This document shows, piece by piece, positions 54,966 to 64,000 of a stretch of 64,000 bases of DNA (position 1 is the stretch's first letter; each line of letters opens with the position of its first letter). A model generated the notes under the pieces. The model ran no database searches, was not told where the DNA came from, and worked only from the letters and a program-made list of their open reading frames with translations. Source of the stretch: Eublepharis macularius (taxonomy: Eukaryota > Chordata > Lepidosauria > Squamata > Eublepharidae); contig NC_072792.1 in the NCBI RefSeq assembly GCF_028583425.1, positions 10,032,176-10,096,175 of the forward strand. Direction: 5' to 3'. A program made the translations under genes and the position numbers.

Positions 54966-56700
54966 CTGTCAGTGAGCATGAGGGGGTGGATTCTCTCTCC
55001 TGAGTCTTTTTGGTTGGCCTTCTTCTTACTTCTAATGCCCTAAAGGTTGTGGGACCAGAGTTCTACTTTTCTTGCTTCTACTTTTAGCTGCTCCAATGTT
55101 CCTTCTTCTTCTTTCCCTCTTCTTTGTCCTTTCACAGCAGAAATGGCTCCAGAGCCATTTTTTAAATTCAAAAATATTTTCTTTATTTTAGAGGGGAGAG
55201 GTCAGGTGAAATCAGGGATTGAAAATTTCTGAGGTAATTCAATATAGAAATCTCTGAGGTAAAATCAGCACATGCACAGACTTTAGCTCTTATGCTCTTC
55301 ACAGATACTTAAAGGCTTTGGTTTTGAGGCTTTGGTTCCCTTGTATTTACCCAAGCATTCTTTTAGTATTCTCTTTCTCTTCTGGAGTTAGGAAGGCTGG
55401 TACCCTCAGTCCCCTTCTCTTCATACACCAGTGCTTTCCTTCCGTTTCTGAAGGAAACTGAAGGTCTCCACAGGCAGTTTCCAACCAGACCCGACAGGAT
55501 CTCTCCATTCTCCAGAGTTACCTCCTTGTTTAACTGGGTAGGGAAAGTCTCCTCTCCTTAGAAGATCTATCCCCTTTCTTTGGCCCATTTGGGAGTCTGC
55601 GCCTACTTCCCAAATCCCCTTGCCAACTTTTCCCTAGTTCTCCTGTGGGTGCTAAACTGATGTCAGTTAGGACTCCATCTCCCAACTCTACACACTGGAT
55701 TCCTCTCAGCTAGGGCTGAAAACTCCTCTTTCCAACTCATGCTACTCAGTCAGATACCTTGGAGTAGCCTGTCACTCAAAGCTTTCTGTGTCTGTGAGGG
55801 ATTAACTCTTAACCGTCCTTCAGCCGTTTGTACAGCACTTCTAGGCTTTTAAAAAGTGCAGTCTGTAACACCTGGGATCCGCACTGGTTGTGTTATTGCT
55901 TGATTGTATTTCTAGTTTTGTGATGTTTATATTTTACTCTGTGAATATGTTATTCTCGGTAGTCACCTCTGCAGCAATATTTGGGGATATGAGCTTTAAT
56001 GGAATTGATCCAACCACTCTCTTAAGTAGCCTGCCTCCAATTTAAGTAGCTTTTCCTCCAACTTAATTGACTCTTCCTCCAATGGAAGAGCCATTTAAAT
56101 TAAAGAAACACGCCTTAGACTGGAGGAAGTCCGAAACGTGAAAATGAAAGATGTGATATCAATATTTTAGTACATGTATAGTGAAATTGCTATGTTTGGG
56201 TCCAATTTGGCCCTGCTGAGCCACCATTGCTTCTGTTTTAAACCTGAGCAGAAGGCCTCTGGAGTGTGCACGTGCCTTTTATTTTTTAATGCTTTGGGGG
56301 CAACAGTCAGCTTCCCAACACCTTCTTCTGCTGGTCCCCTTCTCCCAGATTCTCCACCCCTAGCAGGGGTCTGGCAGCCCTAAGTAGATCCTTATGCTGT
56401 CCACATAAAAGCGGAATGAGTGGGAATCATCTTCAAGGGAAAGAGTGCTGAACCCCGTCAGCAGCCGCTAGTTCTCTGTCGCAATGCTCCCCGGATCATT
56501 TTTCTGTTAGCTGGACTTACCTCCACTTTCCAATCCCAGCTGGGAAATGAATCCTTTTACAAATTACCAAGGGCATGGGATGAGGGGGGAGTTCAGGGGA
56601 GGATTGCCACATGGATAAGATAGGAGGAGGTATCGTACCGTTCCATGGTAACACAGAAAAAGCAGGCAGTCTGTTGTAATGTGAGAGCAATGGCTGCACA
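54966..56700. other. Unique intron
   Basis: Pyrimidine-rich between 55010 and 55800. No gene or clear repeat. Confidence 0.4.
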
Positions 56701-56790
56701 GTCCTTTGCATATCTACTCAGAAGTCACTTTCACCTGTTCTGTAGCGCTTACTCCCAGGTGAACATGCATAGGATTGCAGATCTGCTGCT
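56701..56790. repeat. 'CAATCCTATGCA' dispersed element, inverted arms
   Basis: 'ctttgcatatctactcagaa' faces 'gaacatgcataggattgcag' around 'cttactcccaggt'. The arms are diverged. Confidence 0.5.
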
Positions 56791-56849
56791 GTCCTGCCTG
56801 CAATGCTCTTGTTTGAAGTTTGTGTAATGAGGATGGGTGGGGGGAGGAG

Positions 56850-57960
56850 ACCGTTCCTTCAGTTTGCCGGTTCAAATTCCTGCTTTATTTATATTGGATC
56901 AAGATAGATGCATCACTTAATCCTGTTTTACATACTTTTTTTTAATCAAATACTGGGTAGTTGGATGTGCAGGGAGCTAATTATATTGGCAGGGTAACTC
57001 CGGTAATAGGATTCTGATCTGCCTTATTGACAAGGCCGGCACTCTTAATATGATCCAATATATTAAAACGACACAGGGAAAAATGGAATGACAGAATCCA
57101 TCTGTGGCTTAATTGACAAGGAAGCACATTTCTAAAGGGTTTGAGGGTTTCCCCCCCCCTAATGTGGTTATTATTGGCAGCGTCGCTTCAGTAAATAACA
57201 GATATCTTTGGTGAGCGATGTGAATATATTCCCGAGAACAATGCGGGTGGGTTAGAGTGAAATGGATTTTGTTACACTTTCCTGTACTTCCATCTTAACT
57301 TTGATGTGAGAGCGAAGCCATGCTTTGTCACAGAGGCTTCACAAATCCTTTTCCAAACATCCATCTGGGCTGCACCCGCTCCTGAGCGTTTGACATGTTG
57401 TGAATTATTATTTTTTTAAAAAAAAAATCTTCAGCTTTTCTCTCTCTTTTTCCTTTCTTTTTTAAATGAATAGCAGCCATACCAAGTAACGTAATAATGT
57501 GCCATGAATTTCATTAAGTTTATTTATTGACTACTGGGTGATGGTTGAAGGAAAAGCTATTGTGTTCTCTCCTGACTAGAAATATTTATATACTGTGATA
57601 TTTGGAACTTCTTATGGGAGCCTCATCTACCTTCTCAGGAGAGCAGTTTATCTTAAGAAGCCCCGTTGTGATACAATAAGATCCATCTTCGCTTCACTTA
57701 ATCACTCAGCAGACTTTTGAAAGAGTAAAATCTCAGTGAGGATCAAATACTCTATTTTTGTGTTTTGGGTTTTTTAATACTAGGAAGCCAAATGCTCTCT
57801 GGACGATTTTTCCTGCTAGGAGACTTGCATTCAGCTCAGAAAAGTACCCCCGTTCTCATTATAGATTGGGCTTGTGTTTCAGATATAACAACTGGATTCA
57901 GAAAAAAAATGCATTTTTTTTTCCTGTTAGAATTGGGCGGGCTTTCTTTTGGCCCTTTTG
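56850..57960. other. Longest repeat-free AT-rich island
   Basis: 1.1 kb with no recognised element except T/A and C runs. Contains 'tctgtggcttaattgacaag', 'gccatgaatttcattaagtt' and 'caatatattaaaacgacaca', short dense homeodomain-like cores. Best candidate for a conserved enhancer, by inference only. Confidence 0.35.
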
Positions 57961-57982
57961 AACTGGAAAGAGTACGCTAATA

Positions 57983-58030
57983 ATGCAATCCTAGGCAGAG
58001 TTTTTCTAGTTTACGCCGATGGGTTTCTGT
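57983..58030. repeat. 'CAATCCTAGGCA' dispersed element, fragment
   Basis: 'atgcaatcctaggcagagtt' and 'gggtttctgtgggaataac' follow the CAATCCTATGCA family order. Confidence 0.35.
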
Positions 58031-58049
58031 GGGAATAACCCTGACTTGG

Positions 58050-58238
58050 ATGGCCCGTGCGAGCCCAATCTCATCAGACCTTGGAAGCTAAGCAGAGTCG
58101 GCCCTGGTTAGTACTGGGATGGCAGACCCCCAGGAAAGCCCAGGGTCGCCATGCAGCGGCAGGCAATGGCAAGGCACCTCTTGCCTTGAAAACTCTGTGA
58201 GGTTTCGATAAGTCAGCTGCAGCTTGACTGCACTTTAC
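58050..58238 (+). repeat. 5S-Sauria SINE, nearly complete
   Basis: 'ccaatctcatcagaccttgg' and 'aagctaagcagagtcggccc' are 5S-derived. The middle 'cagcggcaggcaatggcaag' and tail 'taagtcagctgcagcttgac' are typical. It lies just before the nested elements. Confidence 0.75.
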
Positions 58239-58448
58239 ACACAGAAGTCTGCCTCTTAGGGTTGCCAGTCCTGGGTTGGGAAATTCCTGGAGATTTTGAA
58301 GAAGGAGCCTGGATAGGGCAAAGTTTTGGGAGGAGAGAGGACTCAACAGATTATAATGCCATCGAGTCGACCCTCCAAATCAGCCATCTTCTACAAGGGA
58401 ACTGAACTCAGAGCCAAACTATAAGTGATGCCTGACACAGGTTGGACA

Positions 58449-59176
58449 TGTCAGACTGTGGCTTACTAAAAGTTGCAATCCAGCCTATCTCTTGCAATTA
58501 GACATGAGTCCATTGGTTTCAAAAGACTTTACTGAATATAAACAACCCTTATAGTGATGTATTGTCGAAGGCTTTCACGGCCGGAGAACGATGGTTGTTG
58601 TGGGTTTTCCAGGCTGTATTGCCGCGGTCTTGGCATTGTAGTTCCTGACGTTTCGCCAGCAGCTGTGGCTGGCATCTTCAGAGGTGTAGCACCAAAAGAC
58701 AGAGATCTCTCAGTGTCACCAACACTGAGACACTGAGAGATCTCTGTCTTTTGGTGCTACACCTCTGAAGATGCCAGCCACAGCTGCTGGTGAAACGTCA
58801 GGAACTACAATGCCAAGACCGCGGCAATACAGCCCGGAAAACCCACAACAACCAACCCTTATAGTCCACTATCCAAGATGCAATATCTTGGCTGGTACAT
58901 GAGTATTGTTACGAATGACAGGCAAAGGTTAAGGTACAGAATAGCATACCCCTGCAGGCCCCATCCTCCCCCCACAGTTCCCAAAACAAACGGCTTGAGG
59001 CTGAGAAAGTGAAAGTTTCCCAAGGCTGGAAAGGTTGTAGTCATAACATTCCTCTTCTCTAAGATAACTGCTACTGAACTGCTTGCCACCTGCAAGAGAA
59101 GCGCTTAAAATACTGACAGGATTAAAATGGAGTCTCTTTGGTTTGAACACACAAGAAACATAGTCAGAACCTGACA
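58449..59176. mobile_element. Solo LTR with 5-bp duplication
   Basis: It starts TGTCAG and ends CTGACA, a perfect 6-bp inverted terminus of the TG...CA type. GGACA flanks both sides (58444-58448 and 59177-59181). It has no coding region. Without the inner insert it is about 420 bp, a usual LTR length. This is an old retroviral or retrotransposon remnant whose lineage I cannot assign. Confidence 0.65.
58555..58852. mobile_element. TCGAAGGCTTTCACGG retroposon, dimeric hairpin, 12-bp duplication
   Basis: CAACCCTTATAG occurs at 58543-58554 and 58853-58864. The interior is a hairpin: about 58593-58717 and 58729-58853 are reverse complements with very few differences, with an 11-nt loop. Each arm equals most of the 47779 element, so this copy is a head-to-head dimer. 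Confidence 0.8.
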
Positions 59177-59774
59177 GGACACTTGTCAGCTTCCCTCAAG
59201 TTTTGATGGGAAATGTAGGCAGCTTGGCAGAACGTTGGACAAGTGACAGTTGAAAAGTCCGTTGGACAGCAGTTGGAGAGCCAAGCTGCAAGACCAGGAC
59301 GCCTACATTTCCCATCAAAACTTGAGGGAAGCTGACAGGTGTCCAACCTGTGTCAGGCGTCACTTGTATCTTGGGCCTCAGTTGACTGGAGATCAGTTGT
59401 AATTCCAGGAGATCTCCAGCGACCACCTGGAGGCCGGCAGCTCTAAAAGGTATACCTGTGGCCACCAGACTAATGGAAGATTTAGTCATGTTGTAGCCAG
59501 TCCTTGTAGCTAATCTATCTCCTCGGGCTACAAAATATGGCTGGGGGGTGTGCGTTTGGCTTGGCAGTTCTTAAGTGGTGATTCAGAGCAGATACACAGG
59601 GTTGTCAGATGCTGGGCGGAGCCTGGAGTTTGCCAGGGATTACAACTGATGTCTCGACTACAGGGATCAGTTCCCCTGGAGAAAATGGCAGCTTTAGAGA
59701 GCAGACCCCATCCTATACTAGGGCCTATAGGATCACGTCCCTGCTGAGTCCTCTCCCCTCCTCAAACTCTACAG

Positions 59775-59900
59775 CCCCACCCACCTCACAGGGTGTTTTG
59801 TGATGGGGATAATAACAACATACTTTGTAAACTGCTTTGAGTGGATCTTAAGTTGTCCTGAAGGGCATATATAAATCGAATGTTGTTGTTGTTGTTATTA
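59775..59900 (+). repeat. SINE 3' end with GTT tail
   Basis: 'ctcacagggtgttttgtgat', 'tttgtaaactgctttgagtg' and 'aagggcatatataaatcg' precede (TGT)n at 59880-59897. The head is missing. Confidence 0.5.
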
Positions 59901-60487
59901 CCCTCCCCATTGTCCACCCTCATATCACTTGGAATTTTCCAACCCGGAGTTAACAACTGTAGAGCAGAATGGAAATTTATACTCACGACTCCCAGATCTT
60001 AGTGCAACACTAACCACTGCGCCACAAATTTTCCTCCAGATCATGAAGCGTTTCAGCTGCCGATTTCTGCGTCTGGAAGCTGTGCTCAAGGGACAGGCCT
60101 TTTTTTCCTGGCCGGTCTGCCACCCGTCTCATGAAGGCATTGATAACCCGCACAGCTGCATTTGATGTCTAAATAGCCATGTGGTTCTCATGGGGCCGCC
60201 TGCCCTGCAGCTTGACTTTTGCCAGGCCACCAGCAGCCATCCAGTGTAGCGTTGTATTTTCCTGGCAAGTTAAAGGGCCCGGTGGGCAGCCAAAACAGCC
60301 TTTGTGGCCAGCATGAATGGATGGGGGGGGGGGCTGCTGTCAGTACTGTGGGTCACAGGTTGTGAAGATTTTGGCAGTAATCTGTGCTTGGAGCCACAGT
60401 TGCCTGCTGCCCTTGTTGCCCACTGCTGCTTGAAATGGTGGCAGGAGGGGAAAAAATTAAAAGTTGGTGTCATCATGTGCACTCTGG

Positions 60488-60645
60488 GGGCCAAGCTACA
60501 AGTGACGAATGACACTTGCACAGCAAGTGAACAGACTCAAATGTATTCCTCCCTGTTCACTTGCACCCCACTTGCGCTCCACTTGATCAAGTGGAGTGCA
60601 AGTGAACAGGGAGGAATACACGAGTCTGTTCACTTGCCATTCAAG
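60488..60645. mobile_element. GGCCAAGCTACAAGTGACG foldback, 3'-truncated
   Basis: 'ggccaagctacaagtgacga' head. Inner arms 'cctccctgttcacttgc' and 'gcaagtgaacagggagg' are reverse complements around 'gatcaagtggagtgc'. The right end is lost. Confidence 0.65.
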
Positions 60646-61100
60646 GGTTCCCCAGGAAGTGACATCATGGCACATGTGGTGCTGTGTTCTCCCCCATGTT
60701 CCCACCACTAAGCTCCTGCTGGTCACCAGGCATGGCCTAGTAACCTTAGTTGGAGCTGAGGATAATTGTATACCATTGAGCTGTTTTGTTCTTTCCATTC
60801 CAGTGCTTGATTCCTAGAGTGGAAGATGGCAATTCTTTCTCAGGCCTGGCATTTATTAACTATTCTATATTACATATTTATTAGCCTAGGTGTTGTTGTC
60901 AGACATTCTTTAGATCTAGGAGTTTTTCCAAAAATTTAGAAGCCTCATTCCTTTTTCTGGTCTTCAGGTTTTCATATTTTAAGGACATAATTTTCCAATT
61001 ATTGCTGTCACAAAATCCAATTTTAACTTGTTTTCACAGTTTTTCATAATTGTACTGAAGTTGTAACAAAAACCTTGTAGTATATAAATATAGGGGTAAC

Positions 61101-61359
61101 CAGGGCTTTTTTTCTGGGAAAAGAGGTGGTGGAACTCAGTGGGTTGCCCTCGGAGAAAATGGTCACATGGCTGGTGGCCCCGCCCCCTGATCTCCAGACA
61201 GAGGGGAGTTGAGATTGCCTTCCGCGCCACTGAGCAGTGCGGAGGGCAATCTCAACTCCCCTTTGTCTGGAGAGAAGGGGCGGGGCCACCAGCCATGTGA
61301 CCATTTTCAAGAGGTTCCAGAACTCTGTTCCACCGTGTTCCCACTGAAAAAAAGCCCTG
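61101..61359. mobile_element. hAT MITE, decayed duplication
   Basis: Termini CAGGGCTTTTTTTCTGGG and CTGAAAAAAAGCCCTG, same orientation as 47423. The flanking octamers GGGGTAAC and GGGTTGGC differ at three positions, so this copy is older or has rearranged flanks. Confidence 0.75.
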
Positions 61360-61837
61360 GGGTTGGCTTGGCTGTCATACATACATATTAAATAGAGGTT
61401 AACTTACTCGTATTCCCACGGAAGTGTTAGGATCTCAGAGAGGCCATCCTCAAGGGATATATCCCTGATCAGGGCTCCTATTTCCATTATTTAAGGTGCA
61501 TTAATTCCATATGAACGTTACGTGGTGCCTTTTTGTGTCATGAATATCTACCCCACCCATAACAATCAAGACGAGAAGAAGCTTTCCCAAGCCAGCAGAG
61601 CGCTCCTCCTGCTACAGTCAGGGAGAGTGAACAAGAGCTGTCAGGAGAAGCAGCAGCAGCCAAGCGAAGAATCAATAAAAGGCAAACAGTTGGTGTTAAT
61701 TAAAAATACTGAGCACCACGAAAATAATAGGCACCTTGGTGACTTGGCGCCTGGGATTTATTGAGTCCTGTATTGGCCCTGTTCATAGATTTCAAAGATT
61801 CAACAGTCTTACGTTCTATAAAATCCTGCACGGCATT

Positions 61838-62005
61838 GCATTTTTTAATTTAATTCATATCCTGCTCTTCTCCCGTTAGGACTCAAAGAGGCTTAGGACG
61901 TTGTTCTCCCCTCTCCATTTTCTCACAACAACTACAACCCTGAGAGTATGTGATTGGCCCAAGATCACCCAGTGAGCTTTCATGGAAGAAGTTGTTACCA
62001 GAACT
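61838..62005 (-). repeat. tRNA-SINE body, reverse
   Basis: 'aattcatatcctgctcttct', 'gactcaaagaggcttaggac' and 'ccaagatcacccagtgagct' in reverse SINE order. The B-box end is missing. Confidence 0.5.
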
Positions 62006-62069
62006 GCTCTTTATTATAATGGGGAATTAGCTGCAGCAGTCTGTAACTATTAATATTAAGCGAGGATCA

Positions 62070-63360
62070 TAACCTATGTTTACGGAGGTCCCGATCCCAG
62101 ACACTCTAGTGAAAAAGAGGCAGACAAGGAGTAAGGTCCAAACACGTGTATTGAGTGTAGCGTAAGCCTAGCTTGCACAATCATACAAAGAACATACAAG
62201 GTCTAAGAAATACAGGGTATGAAATACAGAGACGTTCGCATTAGCTGGTTCCCAACGATGGTAAGGGAAATACTCACAATCCTGGAGCGAAGCAGAGACA
62301 CGACAGCGAGGGTGGCCCAATGCCAGCACTGGGACCACAGACGGACAGCAAGGAGGTCTGGATAGGGAATGGCCGAGGCACCGAGTGGTCTGGGAGACCA
62401 GCTTAAATACCCCAAAACGTACCCTGGGGCTGGTGCTGTACTTGGTGGTTCTCACAGATTAAAACAAAGGTTCTAATGGGCTACTGAATGGCTTGGATGG
62501 GCCACTTTGGTAATCAGATTGTGATAAGTGACACCTCAGGAAGAGGGGACAAAAGAGGGAGGGGGAAATCCAAGTGGGCTGAAAGGATGTTCCAGCGGAC
62601 AGGGCTTGTCCTGATGTCATCAGCTTTGGAATGCGGAGGTTTCTTTGAGATGCATTCTCTAAGTGCTTGGGATGGTCGGCACTTAGTTCCTCTCCGGGGC
62701 GGCTCCTAAGATATGCAGAGCGGGGCGAGGGGCTCTCGCTGCGGACGTGGTGTGCCCGCTTCGCCGAAATGGCTTCCCAAAGCAGTCTTCTTCCCAGGGT
62801 CTTCTGGCTGCCTAAGAACATGGGTGCCGGCTGGGCATAGCTGGGGCTGGATAGCAGGCTGCCCGGTAGCGAGGGCAAGCTCGGCGACCGGCTCGCGGGA
62901 GGCTCCAGACGGGAACTGACCAGGGAGCGCCTAGCCAGGCTCGCTGGAGGTTTCCCCGGCAGGCGCCCGGCTGCTAGCAGCGGCTTGGGCCCATATGAGG
63001 CAGGCTTCCATGGAGGCAGCGGGAACAACACTTTAAAACACAGTCCAAAGCAGGGAACAGGCACGGTCCGTGGCAGATGGCAAAGCAGGCACGGGGAACA
63101 CAGTCCAAACACACACTGGGAATTCCAGATACAGGCCAGGGCAGGGCTTGCCCAGGAAGAGAGTCCTTTGTGCAGTTAACCAAACATGGAGTCAGTAAAC
63201 TACACAGTCTATTGCAGCAGCAGGGTAATTGACACGCAGGCAGGAAACTGACACGTGTACCAGAACACACACGTGCAAAGCAGTCTTTGGTGTAGCAGTA
63301 AAACAGCAACGCAGGAAACTTTAACACAGTTCATGGCAGGCTTCAAAGCAGGGGAGGGGG
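62070..63360. other. GC-rich unrecognised block with recurring short motifs
   Basis: The motifs 'acacagtccaaa' and 'caaagcagg' recur between 63030 and 63350. A 217-codon minus-strand frame spans 62459-63112 but is proline/serine/leucine-rich without a domain. The whole block could be the non-coding end of an LTR retroelement read on the minus strand; I cannot confirm termini. Confidence 0.3.
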
Positions 63361-63873
63361 CCTACTTGGCAACAAAGTGGAAATTTGAACGTGGGTCTCC
63401 CATTATCTCAGTCCAACACTATCCCCTGTGCCATGTCAGATCTCAATAGCTTTTAGAAGCTTGGAAGCTCTTGGCCCTGAAACTAAATGTATTAAGGCTT
63501 GCTGTTGTCTCTTAGAGGTGCAGGAAAGGTGATTTGGATGTTCCCTGAATAGTCTTAATTGTTCAGCATAATCCAGAGATGAACCCTGGCTTCGGGTTCT
63601 GGGGCTCAGTTGCTCTGAGCCTTTAAACTGGATATTTATGCCTTGGTATCAGTAGCTTGAATGTGGATTTGGCAGGTGCACTCACCCATCAAACAGAAAA
63701 CAGATGAGACTCTGGGAAATGCACAGTCAGAATCCCCCAGTATCTTCTGAAGTTTAATTGGGTCCATGTGGGGAAAAAGAAGTTTAACCCTTTCATCTAC
63801 CACACAGGACTGCAAATCAAAACTGGGCTCCCAACACAGCATTAGCCCTTTAAAGAAAGAAAAACTTACTCAT

Positions 63874-64000
63874 AGATCCAGAGGAGTTAGCCGTGCTAGT
63901 CTGCAGTAGCAAAATAGAAAAGAGTCCAGTAGCACCTTTAAGACTAACCAACTTTACTGTAGCATAAGCTTTCGAAAACCACAGTTCTCTTCGTCAGATG
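63874..64000. mobile_element. AGTCCAGTAGCACC-type element, running off the window
   Basis: 'tccagaggagttagccgtgc' head, 'agtccagtagcacctttaag', 'gcataagctttcgaaaacca' and 'tcttcgtcagatg' match the 29836 copy. The right end lies beyond 64000. Confidence 0.75.

Larger units (their letters stand above)
58411..59377. mobile_element. GAGCCAAG foldback MITE, itself interrupted
   Basis: Left terminus GAGCCAAACTATAAGTGATG, right terminus 'gcgtcacttgtatcttgggc'. TCA is at 58408-58410 and 59378-59380. The arm stops after 'ttggaca' (58448) and resumes at 59177. Confidence 0.8.
58257..59449 (-). mobile_element. GTTGCCA-type element, host of a four-level nest
   Basis: The left part TAGGGTTGCCAGTCCTGG to 'gggaactgaac' (about 58407) and the right part 'gttgactggagatcagttgt' to 'aggccggcagctcta' (59381-59449) join into one reverse copy. 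Everything between is later insertion. Confidence 0.75.
11192..64000 (+). other. PCDH17: PCDH17 intron 1 (start; acceptor not in window)
   Basis: From the donor to the end of the window I found no frame that encodes the expected continuation of the tail (a small exon starting TDNFPAEP and the later DSGHGDSDQ motif). The interval is therefore read as intron. It holds dozens of short mobile elements, listed separately, between AT-rich unique segments. If exon 2 is short and diverged I could have missed it. Confidence 0.7.

Noticed and set aside
62459..63112. 217-codon minus-strand frame
   Set aside because: Low-complexity Pro/Ser/Leu composition in a GC-rich block. No domain, splice or promoter support.

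Overview
The window is vertebrate nuclear DNA, most likely from a squamate reptile, and my guess is a gecko or a close relative. That guess rests on the repeats: fragments of BovB/RTE and CR1 LINEs, many SINEs derived from 5S rRNA of the 5S-Sauria type, tRNA-derived SINEs, and dense families of short inverted-repeat elements. It does not rest on an alignment. There is no bacterial or viral gene organisation, and no functional tRNA or rRNA gene is visible.

Only one gene can be supported. It is the first coding exon of a delta-2 protocadherin on the + strand, recognised as PCDH17 (8558-11191). The exon encodes the signal peptide, six cadherin repeats, the transmembrane helix and the first part of the cytoplasmic tail. 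It ends at a clean CAG|GTAGGA splice donor. A CpG-rich block (about 6380-10350) holds the presumed promoter and 5' leader. It has two inverted CCAAT boxes, GC boxes, short upstream ORFs and a triplet-repeat tract. Everything after 11191 is then intron 1. I did not find exon 2, so the intron is probably longer than 52.8 kb. If the frame is read through the donor it stops after four codons, and an AATAAA lies 135 nt further on, so a short intronic-polyadenylation isoform is conceivable.

Layout. 1-6380 is repeat-rich upstream flank: eight or so GTTGCCA-type elements between 783 and 2991, and a BovB fragment split by a CR1 insertion at 3520-4026. 6380-11206 is the CpG island and exon. 11207-15400 is mostly unique intron sequence. 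15400-64000 is intron packed with short mobile elements, separated by AT-rich, repeat-poor islands (for example 13840-14460, 35540-36120, 40370-40900, 49560-49760, 56850-57960) that could be regulatory.

The most interesting material is the mobile DNA. There is a 212-bp almost perfect palindrome with about 49 CpGs (36181-36392). There is a four-level nest of elements with a readable insertion order (58257-59449). Several inverted-repeat families can be sorted by their target-site duplications: 3 bp, 8 bp, 5 bp, or 11-14 bp. Two foldback families have long, variable duplications. This suggests that hairpin-forming transcripts were copied by LINE machinery rather than moved as DNA transposons. 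I could not run a search or an alignment, so family names are from recognition of sequence and termini only.
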